A stretch of 27,241 bases of DNA from Bacteroidales bacterium (GCA_017471085.1 JAFUWW010000018.1:1-27241), one strand, 5' to 3'. Counted from the stretch's first letter, positions 8,461 to 18,788 are shown. Numbers and translations are program-made. The notes: generated by a model not told the origin, from the letters alone.

Positions 8461-8735
8461 ACAGCGCCCTCGGTGGCAATCATATGGTTTCAATTGCACC
8501 TTCGCCGGCAGGCGCCCCATAACAGACTCATTCTCAACCATATACAGCGCACCTGGTGGCAATCATACGGTTGTATTTACACCTTCGCCGGCAGGTGCTC
8601 CATAACAGACTCATTCTCAACCATATACAGCGCACCTGGTGGCAATCATATGGTTTCAATTGCACCTTCGCCGGCAGGTGCCCCATAACAGACTCATTCT
8701 CAACCATATACAGCGCACCTGGTGGCAATCATATG
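8461..8735. repeat. Tandem array, 83-bp unit, 3.3 copies
   Basis: Copies at 8461-8543, 8544-8626, 8627-8709 and a 26-bp partial copy at 8710-8735 share an exact 83-bp period (landmark ACAGCGC at 8461, 8544, 8627, 8710). Copies 1 and 3 differ at 4 positions, copies 2 and 3 at 6, with no indels. Each unit has a small inverted repeat around TCGCCGGC (CACCT/AGGTG in copies 2 and 3, 6 bp in copy 3 at 8662-8681). The period is not a multiple of 3, so it is not a coding repeat, and the near-identical units leave no room for CRISPR spacers. No known family recognised. Confidence 0.9.
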
Positions 8736-8761
8736 ATTTATTTAAACAGATTGACAAAAGA

Positions 8762-8798
8762 AATAGCTATTCATTTGATTATCAAAAGAATAGCTATT
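8762..8798. repeat. 37-nt AT-rich near-perfect palindrome
   Basis: Two 18-nt arms (8762-8779 and 8781-8798) around a single central base match at 17 of 18 positions. Each arm ends in AATAGCTATT, itself a perfect 10-bp palindrome. It could be a cruciform, an operator for a dimeric or tetrameric DNA-binding protein, or part of a hairpin in a transcript. It is far more AT-rich than its surroundings. No T-run follows, so it is not a typical terminator. Confidence 0.7.
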
Positions 8799-8818
8799 GT
8801 CTAATACCTGATTTGGAA

Positions 8819-8983
8819 GGAGGAAGGGAGGCCCTCCAGGGGGACTCCACTTCGCTTCGCTCCGTTCCGGCCCCTCCCATTGTCTCCTTCGTCCCCGCTG
8901 TCGCGGGAACTTGTATCCAACGGGCCCCTCCCCCTACCCTTGTCCGAGGGTGGACAAGCCCCCTTGAGGGCCTCCCTTCCTCC
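8819..8983. repeat. 165-bp element bounded by 25-bp inverted repeats
   Basis: The 25-nt ends (8819-8843 and 8959-8983) are inverted copies with one mismatch. Inside are two more hairpins: CCCGC/GCGGG around TGTC near 8894-8907, and CTTGTCC/GGACAAG around GAGGGT at 8939-8958. An alternative ACCCT/AGGGT pairing overlaps the second. No target-site duplication is seen beside the ends and there is no coding capacity, so a dispersed structured repeat or a degenerate MITE-like relic are both possible. Confidence 0.6.
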
Positions 8984-9003
8984 GACCTCTCATCGGCACA
9001 TAA

Positions 9004-9044
9004 AAGAGAGTGACCAAAGTCCAGTTGACTTAGGTCACTCTCTT
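9004..9044 (-). terminator. Intrinsic terminator of the GH2 gene
   Basis: A perfect 12-bp stem (AAGAGAGTGACC at 9004-9015 with GGTCACTCTCTT at 9033-9044), then one A-A mismatch and a further 5-bp stem (AAGTC/GACTT) around loop CAGTT. Read on the minus strand, the stem lies 15 bp after the GH2 stop and is followed by a short T-run (CTTTTATG). Confidence 0.85.
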
Positions 9045-9059
9045 ATCGGTTTCGGGAAA

Positions 9060-11198
9060 TTACTGGAACGACCAGTTGGTAGGATCGGTATCCAGCGGCT
9101 GGAGCGTGATTTCGTCGTAGGTGCCGCTGGGAGACTGCACCCGGAAAGTGGTGGCTTTGTCGCCCATCCGCACAGGAAACTTCCAGATTACGCCGGTAGG
9201 TTCGCCGGTGACGGCGGCTCCGCGGATGACGGCTCCGTCACACATCACCTGCAGGGAAGGAGCGTTGGAATAGACCGTGAGCGTCAGATCTACCGACGCC
9301 GGGCAGTATTTCAGGCGCTTGTTGGCGATATAGACCGTCTCTTCCGACTTGTTCCACCAGGACTTGTAGAGGTAGAAGGAGTCTTTCTTCAATTTGCGGT
9401 CCCGCGTGACGATACCTTTGTCGTTGGTGTACTTCCGGTCATCATTGAAACGGAACAGATAGCCGTTGTCGGTATCCACGAAGCCCTCCTCGCGGCTGGC
9501 CACGGCGAAGTCGAACATGACCCAGATAGAGGTGAAGTTCAGATACGGGGCCTGGGCGATCTGCTGGGCAAAAGCCTCATGAGCGAGGTTTCCGTACTCC
9601 TCCACATGCAGGGAGTCGGTCCGGTCACGGATGATGCCTGCAGGATCCCACGTGTGGCAATAAGGGTTCACGCCCACGCCGTACTCGGAAAGGTTGGTGA
9701 CACCCATGTTCTGCTGGATCCACTCAATATCGTCGGCGAGTCCCCAGAAATTGCCATAGTTGTAGTACCAGCCGTGATAGCGGTTCTCGGAGTAGTAATC
9801 GGCCTTGAGTTCCGTATAATAGTCACGCTGGAACATGGAGTCGTCCGTGAGGCCCACATAGCGATAGGGATCCAGTTTCTTGGTGAAATCGTACAGGCGG
9901 GCGCTCTCGTCCACCACCCGGCGGGCATCCAGGGCTCCCTGCAGAGTTCCGGGACGGTTACCCCAGGAATCCAGCTCGTTCCACATGCCCCAGAAGACGA
10001 TGGAGGGGTGATTGTAGAGTGAAGTCACCATCTCTTCCATCTGCTGGTAGATATTCTGGAAGTAGCCTTCGGGGGCGTCCACGCCCAGGTTGTTCACCCA
10101 GGGAATCTCCGTCTGGACGATGATGCCCATGCGGTCGCAGAGGCGGAAGGCGTAGTCGTTGTGGGGATAATGGGCCAGGCGCAGGAAATTGGCGCCCAGT
10201 TCGCGGACTATCTCGTAGTCGGCGTCATAATCGGCCTGCCAGAGGGCGGAAGCCTTTCCTTCCTTGTCCTGATGCATGGCCACGCCGCGCAGCGGATAGG
10301 ATTTTCCGTTGAGGAAGAATCCCTTCTCACGGTCCATCGCATAATAGCGGAAACCCACCTCCGTAGAGGCCTCGTCGTTGCCGGCTTTCACGGAAACCGT
10401 GTAAAGATACGGGTCGATGGTTCCGTTCCACAGATGCGGCTGGTCCAGGGTGAAGTCCCAGGACACGTTGGCCGATCCGCCGGCGGCGACAGGAACGGAT
10501 CCGGCACCGGTGAGGACAGCGGCGCCGGAGGCATCGCTGAGGGTCCAGACGATGTCCACGTTCTGCTCTGTGGCGGAAGCATTGCAGACACGGGTCTCCG
10601 CCCTGGCGACAGCCTTTCCGTCACTCACCTCCACCTGCGACACATGCAGCCGGTAAAGGCCGAAGGCATCGGGAGAGAAATGCACGGGAGGACATTCCAG
10701 CAGCCACACGGGATTGTGCAGGCCGCCGTTCTTGTTGAAGTCGGAGGTCAATGGAATGCGGTCCAGCACCTCGCTGTTGTCGCAGATGACCTCCAGTTCG
10801 TTGGCAGATTCCGCCAGCTTACCGGTGACATCCACCCAGAAAGGCGTATAGGCGCCGCTGTGCTCCTTGAGCAGCTGTCCATTCAGATAGACTTTGGCCG
10901 ATTGGGCGGCTCCTTCGAAAAGGAGATACCGTGGCTCGGCGGCATCCGCTTTGGGAAGGGACGTCTTATAGTGCGCGGTTCCACGGTAATAGGATTTGGA
11001 ATGACCGTCGACGGCATTGTAGGAATGCGGGACGGAGACTTTTTCCCAGGACTGGCCGTCTTTGCTGAACTGCCACTCCACAAGGGCCTTGCCGGGGACC
11101 GAACGGTCTGTCCAGGCGGCTTTGCGGCCTCCGGTGCAGGCAGACAGGAGCAGGACAGAGAGCAGGATCAAAAGGGGAATCAAATACTTTTTATTCAT
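9060..11198 (-). CDS. Glycoside hydrolase family 2 lipoprotein (beta-galactosidase-like)
   Basis: A secreted glycosidase of about 712 residues, probably anchored to a membrane. The N-terminus MNKKYLIPLLILL with lipobox LSAC is a lipoprotein signal. The order is a sugar-binding jelly-roll domain (about 35-170), an immunoglobulin-like domain (about 175-285), the TIM barrel (about 295-590) and a C-terminal beta domain. Catalytic residues, numbered from the alternative start 3 codons upstream, are the acid/base E411 in FWGMWNELD and the nucleophile E508 in TNLSEYG. I chose the second ATG because the upstream one (11207) would lie only about 7 nt from the expected transcription start. Substrate is not certain: beta-galactoside, beta-glucuronide or beta-mannoside are all within GH2. 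No SusC/SusD pair is nearby, so this is not a typical polysaccharide-utilisation locus. Confidence 0.9.
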   Translation of the reverse strand: MNKKYLIPLLILLSVLLLSACTGGRKAAWTDRSVPGKALVEWQFSKDGQSWEKVSVPHSYNAVDGHSKSYYRGTAHYKTSLPKADAAEPRYLLFEGAAQSAKVYLNGQLLKEHSGAYTPFWVDVTGKLAESANELEVICDNSEVLDRIPLTSDFNKNGGLHNPVWLLECPPVHFSPDAFGLYRLHVSQVEVSDGKAVARAETRVCNASATEQNVDIVWTLSDASGAAVLTGAGSVPVAAGGSANVSWDFTLDQPHLWNGTIDPYLYTVSVKAGNDEASTEVGFRYYAMDREKGFFLNGKSYPLRGVAMHQDKEGKASALWQADYDADYEIVRELGANFLRLAHYPHNDYAFRLCDRMGIIVQTEIPWVNNLGVDAPEGYFQNIYQQMEEMVTSLYNHPSIVFWGMWNELDSWGNRPGTLQGALDARRVVDESARLYDFTKKLDPYRYVGLTDDSMFQRDYYTELKADYYSENRYHGWYYNYGNFWGLADDIEWIQQNMGVTNLSEYGVGVNPYCHTWDPAGIIRDRTDSLHVEEYGNLAHEAFAQQIAQAPYLNFTSIWVMFDFAVASREEGFVDTDNGYLFRFNDDRKYTNDKGIVTRDRKLKKDSFYLYKSWWNKSEETVYIANKRLKYCPASVDLTLTVYSNAPSLQVMCDGAVIRGAAVTGEPTGVIWKFPVRMGDKATTFRVQSPSGTYDEITLQPLDTDPTNWSFQ

Positions 11199-11220
11199 GA
11201 CTGTCATTTACTTTTCCATG

Positions 11221-11252
11221 CAAAGATAGCTGGAAGCCGGCAACAAATCAAA
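11221..11252 (-). promoter_or_regulatory. Promoter of the GH2 gene
   Basis: On the minus strand, TTTG (11249-11252) is followed after exactly 20 bp by TATCTTTG (11221-11228), matching the Bacteroidota -33/-7 consensus TTTG-N19-21-TAnnTTTG. The predicted start near 11214 gives a leader of about 16 nt to the ATG at 11198. Confidence 0.75.
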
Positions 11253-11315
11253 TTTTAACGGAAGATTGTTCACAACTCCGGCAGGATACCAGACAAGCAG
11301 AGGCTCCAGGGGGAC

Positions 11316-11346
11316 TTGCAAGATTGGACAAAGTTGCTTACTTTTG
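11316..11346 (+). promoter_or_regulatory. Promoter of the small His/Cys protein and TonB receptor operon
   Basis: TTG (11316-11318), 20 bp, then TACTTTTG (11339-11346), again the Bacteroidota housekeeping form. Transcription would start near 11353, just before the GTG at 11371, which supports that start over the open frame's earlier ATG at 11266. No clear operator palindrome is visible around it. Confidence 0.65.
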
Positions 11347-11370
11347 CACCGACATTCGAATCACACAAAA

Positions 11371-11712
11371 GTGAAAACGGTTAAAAGACAAGTTTTTGGC
11401 ATCTTGCTGCTGGCAGTCTTTCTGCCGGCATTCGCCATTTCCGTTTTCCATACCCATCCCCAGATCCACACAGACGGCTGCAGCCAGTGCGTCCGCCATC
11501 TGCCCCACGCCGGCCACCTGAACATCGGTCATCAAGGCCTGGAAGAATGCGTCCTCTGCCACTTCCTCACCCTTCCGCAGCTTCCCGCTTCGGAACTGGT
11601 CCTGCTGCCCTTCAATAGCCATTCCGTCCGGCTGGAAACCGTTTGCAAGGCGCTCCACGCTGAACTGTCTTTCCCGTTCGCACCCTCCCGCGCCCCACCT
11701 GTTACGGTATAA
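11371..11712 (+). CDS. Small His/Cys-rich membrane or exported protein, putative metal-handling
   Basis: A 113-residue protein with a GTG start, chosen because it follows the predicted promoter and opens directly with a signal/transmembrane segment (MKTVKRQVFGILLLAVFLPAF). Right after the hydrophobic segment come clustered metal-type ligands: H27, H29, H33, C37-x2-C40, H43, H46, H49, H54 and C60-x2-C63-H64. The rest is hydrophobic and featureless. I do not recognise a named family, though small proteins of this type occur before TonB receptors in Bacteroidota. Its place 87 bp before the receptor start, in the same direction, suggests a role in binding, sensing or delivering the receptor's metal ligand. 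That role is inference; the gene itself is likely real. Confidence 0.7.
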   Translation: MKTVKRQVFGILLLAVFLPAFAISVFHTHPQIHTDGCSQCVRHLPHAGHLNIGHQGLEECVLCHFLTLPQLPASELVLLPFNSHSVRLETVCKALHAELSFPFAPSRAPPVTV

Positions 11713-11733
11713 TAACCCCTCCGGCAGCGTAGT

Positions 11734-11759
11734 CTGAGTGCCCGACACCGGGCATTCAG
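11734..11759 (+). promoter_or_regulatory. Intercistronic hairpin before the TonB receptor gene
   Basis: CTGAGTGCCCG (11734-11744) pairs with CGGGCATTCAG (11749-11759) over 11 bp including one G-T wobble, around loop ACAC. No T-run follows, so it is probably not a full terminator. It could stabilise or process the transcript, or adjust receptor expression relative to the small protein. It is followed by two direct CAGTGA repeats (11757 and 11765). Confidence 0.5.
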
Positions 11760-11799
11760 TGATCCAGTGAATCCAATTATTATACACGAACACGTACAA

Positions 11800-14082
11800 A
11801 TGAGAAGCATCATGATTATTCTGCTGCTCCTGGGCATGTCCCGGGCAGCAGCAGCACAGCAAAGCATATCCCTTTCCGGTACCGTCACGGACGAAATCTC
11901 CGGAGAACCTCTCCAGGGGGTGGCGGTTTTCTTCCCGGACCTCCAGCAAGGAGCGCTCTCGGACAGGGAGGGCCGATATACCATCGGCCCCCTTCCCCTG
12001 ATCAGGACCGAAATACAGGTATCCCTGCTGGGGCACCAGACCATCGTCCAATATGTAGACCTGAAAGAAGTCCAAACCCTGGATTTCTGTCTCAAAGAAT
12101 CCAACGCCACGCTCAACGAAGTGGTGGTGACTGGCCTTACCGGCACCGAGACCAAGCGGAACTCCCCCGCCCCGGTCACCATTGTCACACCCGAAACGCT
12201 CCGGGGCCAGGCCTCGTCCAACCTGATTGACGCCCTGGCCAAACAGCCCGGCGTTTCGCAGATTACCACCGGCGGAGGCATCTCCAAGCCGGTCATCCGC
12301 GGCATGGGCTACAACCGGGTGCTGGTGGTGACCGACGGCGTGCGGCAGGAAGGCCAGCAGTGGGGCGACGAACACGGCGTGGAAGTGGATGCCGAAAGCG
12401 TGCATTCTGTCGAGATCCTGAAAGGTCCCGCCTCCCTGATGTACGGATCGGACGCCATGGCCGGCGTACTGGTGCTGCATGGCGCCGCGGTGCCCCCGCA
12501 GGGAAAGATCGGCGTCAGCGCCGGGGCGGAGTATCAGTCCAACAACGGCCTGCTGGCCTATACGGTGAATACTTCCGGCAACCAGCAGGGATGGGTTTGG
12601 AACTGGCGATGGACCCAGAAGGCGGCGCATGACTACCGGAATGCGGCCGACGGCCTGGTTCCCAACTCCCGCTACCGCGAACAGGGCGTTTCCGGACTTG
12701 TCGGCCTAAGCAGAAGATGGGGCTATTCCCACCTGAAACTGAGCTGGTTCCATCTGACGCCTGGCATGGTGGAAGGAGCACGGGAAGAAGACGGCACGCT
12801 GGAAGCCTTCGACGACGGAAAAAGCTACCGTCCCGGACTTCCTTTCCAGCAGGTGAACCACTACAAGGCGGTCTGGGACAATTCCCTGGTCCTGGGAGAA
12901 GGCTCCCTGAAGGCCACCGTCGGCTATCAGCAGAACCGGCGGCAGGAATTTGAAGAATCGGCCGAAGAACCCGGCCTGGATTTCCGTCTGCACACGCTCA
13001 ACTACAACCTGTATTACAAGAGCTCCGAAAGGAACGGCTGGAAGAACGTGGCGGGCGTGGGCGGTATGTGGCAGGCTTCGGAAAACCTGGGCGAAGAGGT
13101 TCTCATCCCCGCCTACAATCTCTTTGATGCCGGCACTTATCTCACCACCTGCAAAGACCTGGGCAGCTGGCACTTGAGCGCCGGTATCAGGGCCGATGCC
13201 CGCTGGCTCAGCTCCCACGCCCTGGAAGGGCGCTTCACCCCTTTCAACCGGACATTCCTGGGCATCACAGGCTCCGTCGGAGCCATCCGGAACCTGGGAG
13301 AAAACGCCAACCTGCGCCTGAACCTGTCCCGCGGCTTCCGGGCGCCCAATGTCAGCGAGCTGGGCAGCAACGGGGAGCACGAAGGCACCTTCCGCTACGA
13401 GATCGGCAATCCGGACCTCAAGCCGGAATACAGCTGGCAGCTGGACGGTGGCTTCGACTATTCGTCCGAGAAGATATCGGCCGAAATCTCCCTTTTCACC
13501 AATCTGGTACAGAACTACATTTATCTGGGCAGAAGCGCCGGGGAAAGGATGGATGACGTCCCCGTTTACCGCTTTCTCAGCGGTCTGGCCTGGCTCTCCG
13601 GCGGCGAAGCAACCGTGGACGTCCATCCGGTGGAGCGCCTCCATTTCGAAAACGCCTTTTCCTATGTCAGCGCCGTCCGGCCCGGCGAGCCCGAAGAAAG
13701 CCGATACCTCCCCTTCACGCCCGCTCCCCGCTGGCTTTCTACCCTGCGCTACGACCTGGTCCGCGACGGGAAAGTGCTGAACAATACCTATGTCAGCGCC
13801 CAGATGGACTGGAACTTCGCCCAAAACCATATCTACGCCTCCGGCGGCACGGAAACGTCCACGCCCGGATATATCCTGCTGAACCTGGCGGCCGGAACCG
13901 ACTTCCAGCTGAAGGGAAAGACCGTAGCCTCCCTCTACCTGACGGCTGACAATCTGCTGGACACCGTATACCAGAGCCATCTGAGCAGACTGAAATACGC
14001 CGCTGTAAATCCGGTAAGCGGAGTACAGGGCGTATTCAATCCGGGAAGGAATCTCGGAATCAAGTTGATTCTGAAATGGTAA
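11800..14082 (+). CDS. TonB-dependent outer-membrane receptor, probable metal or metal-complex uptake
   Basis: A 760-residue receptor. A signal peptide ends near AAAAQ (residues 15-20); a carboxypeptidase-regulatory-like beta domain covers about 23-105 (SLSGTVTDEISGEPLQGVAV), then the plug (about 115-230, with IRGMGYNRVLVVTDGVRQEG at 166-185 and VEILKGPASLMYGSDAMAGV at 204-223) and a 22-strand-type barrel ending in a terminal Trp. The ATG at 11800 is preferred to the GTG at 11767 because it gives a compact signal peptide. The plug has QWGDEHGVEVD, a His/acidic patch where related receptors carry ligand-contact residues. It is BtuB/ZnuD/HmuR-like and lacks a SusD partner, so glycan uptake is unlikely. 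With the His/Cys-rich neighbour, a metal ion or metal chelate is the best guess. Confidence 0.88.
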   Translation: MRSIMIILLLLGMSRAAAAQQSISLSGTVTDEISGEPLQGVAVFFPDLQQGALSDREGRYTIGPLPLIRTEIQVSLLGHQTIVQYVDLKEVQTLDFCLKESNATLNEVVVTGLTGTETKRNSPAPVTIVTPETLRGQASSNLIDALAKQPGVSQITTGGGISKPVIRGMGYNRVLVVTDGVRQEGQQWGDEHGVEVDAESVHSVEILKGPASLMYGSDAMAGVLVLHGAAVPPQGKIGVSAGAEYQSNNGLLAYTVNTSGNQQGWVWNWRWTQKAAHDYRNAADGLVPNSRYREQGVSGLVGLSRRWGYSHLKLSWFHLTPGMVEGAREEDGTLEAFDDGKSYRPGLPFQQVNHYKAVWDNSLVLGEGSLKATVGYQQNRRQEFEESAEEPGLDFRLHTLNYNLYYKSSERNGWKNVAGVGGMWQASENLGEEVLIPAYNLFDAGTYLTTCKDLGSWHLSAGIRADARWLSSHALEGRFTPFNRTFLGITGSVGAIRNLGENANLRLNLSRGFRAPNVSELGSNGEHEGTFRYEIGNPDLKPEYSWQLDGGFDYSSEKISAEISLFTNLVQNYIYLGRSAGERMDDVPVYRFLSGLAWLSGGEATVDVHPVERLHFENAFSYVSAVRPGEPEESRYLPFTPAPRWLSTLRYDLVRDGKVLNNTYVSAQMDWNFAQNHIYASGGTETSTPGYILLNLAAGTDFQLKGKTVASLYLTADNLLDTVYQSHLSRLKYAAVNPVSGVQGVFNPGRNLGIKLILKW

Positions 14083-14490
14083 TTATTTCTGGACAGGCTG
14101 GCCGGCTCCCGGATGGGAACCGGTCAGTTTTTCGAATTCGGCATCTTCAATCATCTTGCAGTTGCCGTTGAAACGGGCCCCCAGTTCCACCTGAAGGCGC
14201 TTGATGTGAAGGTCTCCGTCAACCGTGCAGCCACTCTTGAGGGTAAGGGTGTCTTTCACGTAGAAATTGCCTTTCATCGACCCGCAGAAATCCATGTTCT
14301 GGCAGATGACGTCGCCGGTCAGGCTGGCTTTTTCGCCCACGACCACGCGACCCCTGGATACCAGTTTGCCGTCAAAGGAGCCGTCGATCCGGATATCGCC
14401 CGGAGACTGGATTTCACCTTTGAACAAGGTTCCGGCAGAGATGCGGCTAACATCGTTTACACTAACAGAATTATCCATTTTCGTTGCCAT
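14083..14490 (-). CDS. Bactofilin family cytoskeletal protein
   Basis: A 135-residue polymer-forming bactofilin. The core of about residues 16-115 is a string of short beta-helix turns (GEIQSPGDIRIDGSFDG, GRVVVGEKASLTGDV, LTLKSGCTVDGDLHIKRLQVE) with the regular glycine and hydrophobic spacing of the family, flanked by short disordered ends. Bactofilins form nucleotide-independent filaments on the inner face of the membrane and help place cell-wall or envelope machines. The gene starts 31 bp after secA on the same strand and is probably co-transcribed with it. Its stop directly abuts the stop of the converging TonB receptor gene, with no space for a terminator. Met5 is an alternative start. 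Confidence 0.9.
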   Translation of the reverse strand: MATKMDNSVSVNDVSRISAGTLFKGEIQSPGDIRIDGSFDGKLVSRGRVVVGEKASLTGDVICQNMDFCGSMKGNFYVKDTLTLKSGCTVDGDLHIKRLQVELGARFNGNCKMIEDAEFEKLTGSHPGAGQPVQK

Positions 14491-14521
14491 AGATTCACTT
14501 TGTTCAGAATGACATCATGCC

Positions 14522-17809
<3,288 letters not shown>

Positions 17810-17834
17810 AAAACTTTCAATTCGTTTAATCTTA

Positions 17835-17866
17835 CAAAGTTAATGATTTTCGCGCTATTAAACAAA
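17835..17866 (-). promoter_or_regulatory. Promoter of secA
   Basis: On the minus strand, TTTG (17863-17866), exactly 20 bp, then TAACTTTG (17835-17842). The ATG lies 26 bp downstream of the -7 box, at 17809. It sits just after the glycosyltransferase stop at 17904, and no terminator hairpin is obvious between them, so some read-through from the polysaccharide genes is possible. Confidence 0.75.
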
Positions 17867-17903
17867 TAGTGTTCCCATGCCCGAAACTGCCATTCTGACA
17901 GGT

Positions 17904-18788
17904 TCAGCGGGAAGCTGCGCGGTGTCCGCGGACTGCGGGGAGCTGGCGACAGATGGAACGGAAGTGCCTGAACGGCAGCAGGCTGCGGTATTTCACCGCT
18001 TTCACCAGCGTAAAAAGACAGACGAAAAGAAACCTTTCCCAAAGGGGGCGGTTGATGTCGCACAGACGCACGAGCGAACCCACGCGGTAATTCCGGTCGA
18101 TGACCCGCTCCTTGGATTCCTGCCTCTGCGCACGGTCGTGCACGGCCCGTGCCTGAGGCACGACACCGATTTTAAATCCATGATAATGAGCGCGGTGGCA
18201 CCAGTCATCATCCTGGCCGTAATAAGGAAACAACTCGGAGAACGGGCCAATTTTCCGCAGCGCCCCGACCGGCACCAGCCAATGCGCCGCCATAATGAAC
18301 GGGACCTCGACGGGAAGATGACCGGCCGGCGCCGGACATGACGGGGACGTCATTGCCGGCTTGCCCGGCAATCTTTTGGCGAACTGTTTATCCAGTTCCT
18401 TGTACCCGTCAGTCATCTGGAGGGGGCTCAGGACGGCATACTCCGGATGCTCCTCAGCAGAAGCGACCAGCATTTCCAGGGCTCCGGGCGCCAGCCAAGC
18501 GTCCTGGTTCAGGAGATAGACGTAGTCGTAATGATGGGAAACTGCCCGCTCGAATCCCAGGTTGTTCGCCCGGGTGAATCCCAGGTTTTCTGCGGAACGC
18601 ACCAGCTTCACGCCCGGGAAATGCCCCTGAATCCAGTCTGCGCTGCCGTCTGTGGAGTCATTGTCTACCACAAAGACATCTACGGACAGATTCTGAACTG
18701 CTTTTCCGGCGGCACAGACGGAAGACAGGCACCGGTCCAGCCAGCGCATGCCGTTATAGGTGACTATGATTACAAGGACCCGTCTCAT
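17904..18788 (-). CDS. Family 2 glycosyltransferase (rhamnosyltransferase-like)
   Basis: A 294-residue GT-A fold transferase: VTYNG (9-13), VDNDSTDGS (41-49) for nucleotide-sugar binding, LNQDAWL (93-99, the DXD-equivalent with D96) and GQDDDWCHRA (191-200) containing the likely catalytic acidic residues. The LNQDA form and DDDW are typical of the rhamnosyl/galactofuranosyl-type GT2 enzymes; donor and acceptor cannot be read from sequence. A hydrophobic stretch near 246-270 may hold it to the membrane. The ATG overlaps the stop of the preceding GT2 gene by 4 bp (ATGA); an open frame continuing upstream is a shadow of that gene. It is the last gene of the surface-glycan module. Confidence 0.9.
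   Translation of the reverse strand: MRRVLVIIVTYNGMRWLDRCLSSVCAAGKAVQNLSVDVFVVDNDSTDGSADWIQGHFPGVKLVRSAENLGFTRANNLGFERAVSHHYDYVYLLNQDAWLAPGALEMLVASAEEHPEYAVLSPLQMTDGYKELDKQFAKRLPGKPAMTSPSCPAPAGHLPVEVPFIMAAHWLVPVGALRKIGPFSELFPYYGQDDDWCHRAHYHGFKIGVVPQARAVHDRAQRQESKERVIDRNYRVGSLVRLCDINRPLWERFLFVCLFTLVKAVKYRSLLPFRHFRSICRQLPAVRGHRAASR

Larger units (their letters stand above)
8316..9059. other. 744-bp gene-free, highly structured intergenic region
   Basis: Lies between the convergent ends of the pyrimidine operon and the GH2 gene. In order it holds: a weak hairpin (AGGTT at 8341, AACCT at 8363, then GTTTTG) that could end the pyr transcript; a strong GC hairpin (8376-8410); a promoter-like sequence (8392-8421); an 83-bp tandem array (8461-8735); an AT-rich palindrome (8762-8798); an element with 25-bp inverted ends (8819-8983); and the GH2 terminator (9004-9044). 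Open frames running through the array on the plus strand are by-products of the repeat and show no protein-family resemblance. Confidence 0.75.

Noticed and set aside
8461..8735. CRISPR array or integron attC sites
   Set aside because: Units are near-identical over their full 83 bp with no unique spacers, no cas genes are present, and the attC core motifs GTTRRRY/RYYYAAC are not arranged as expected.
8819..8983. Intact insertion sequence
   Set aside because: Only 165 bp, no transposase, and no target-site duplication beside the inverted ends.
8393..9013. Several overlapping open frames of 70-124 codons on the plus strand through the repeat array
   Set aside because: They are the same 83-bp unit read in successive frames, have no plausible start context or family resemblance, and vanish outside the repeat.
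8834..11316. Shared 13-mer CTCCAGGGGGACT at 8834 and 11304 as a dispersed repeat
   Set aside because: The match does not extend beyond 13 bp, and a few such matches are expected by chance in a GC-rich 27-kb sequence.
11266..11370. Longer N-terminus of the small His/Cys protein from the ATG at 11266
   Set aside because: It would start upstream of the predicted promoter and place 35 polar residues before the signal/transmembrane segment.
9060..14082. Polysaccharide-utilisation locus made of the GH2 enzyme and TonB receptor
   Set aside because: The two are divergently transcribed, no SusD-like gene is present, and the receptor resembles metal/cofactor receptors and not SusC.
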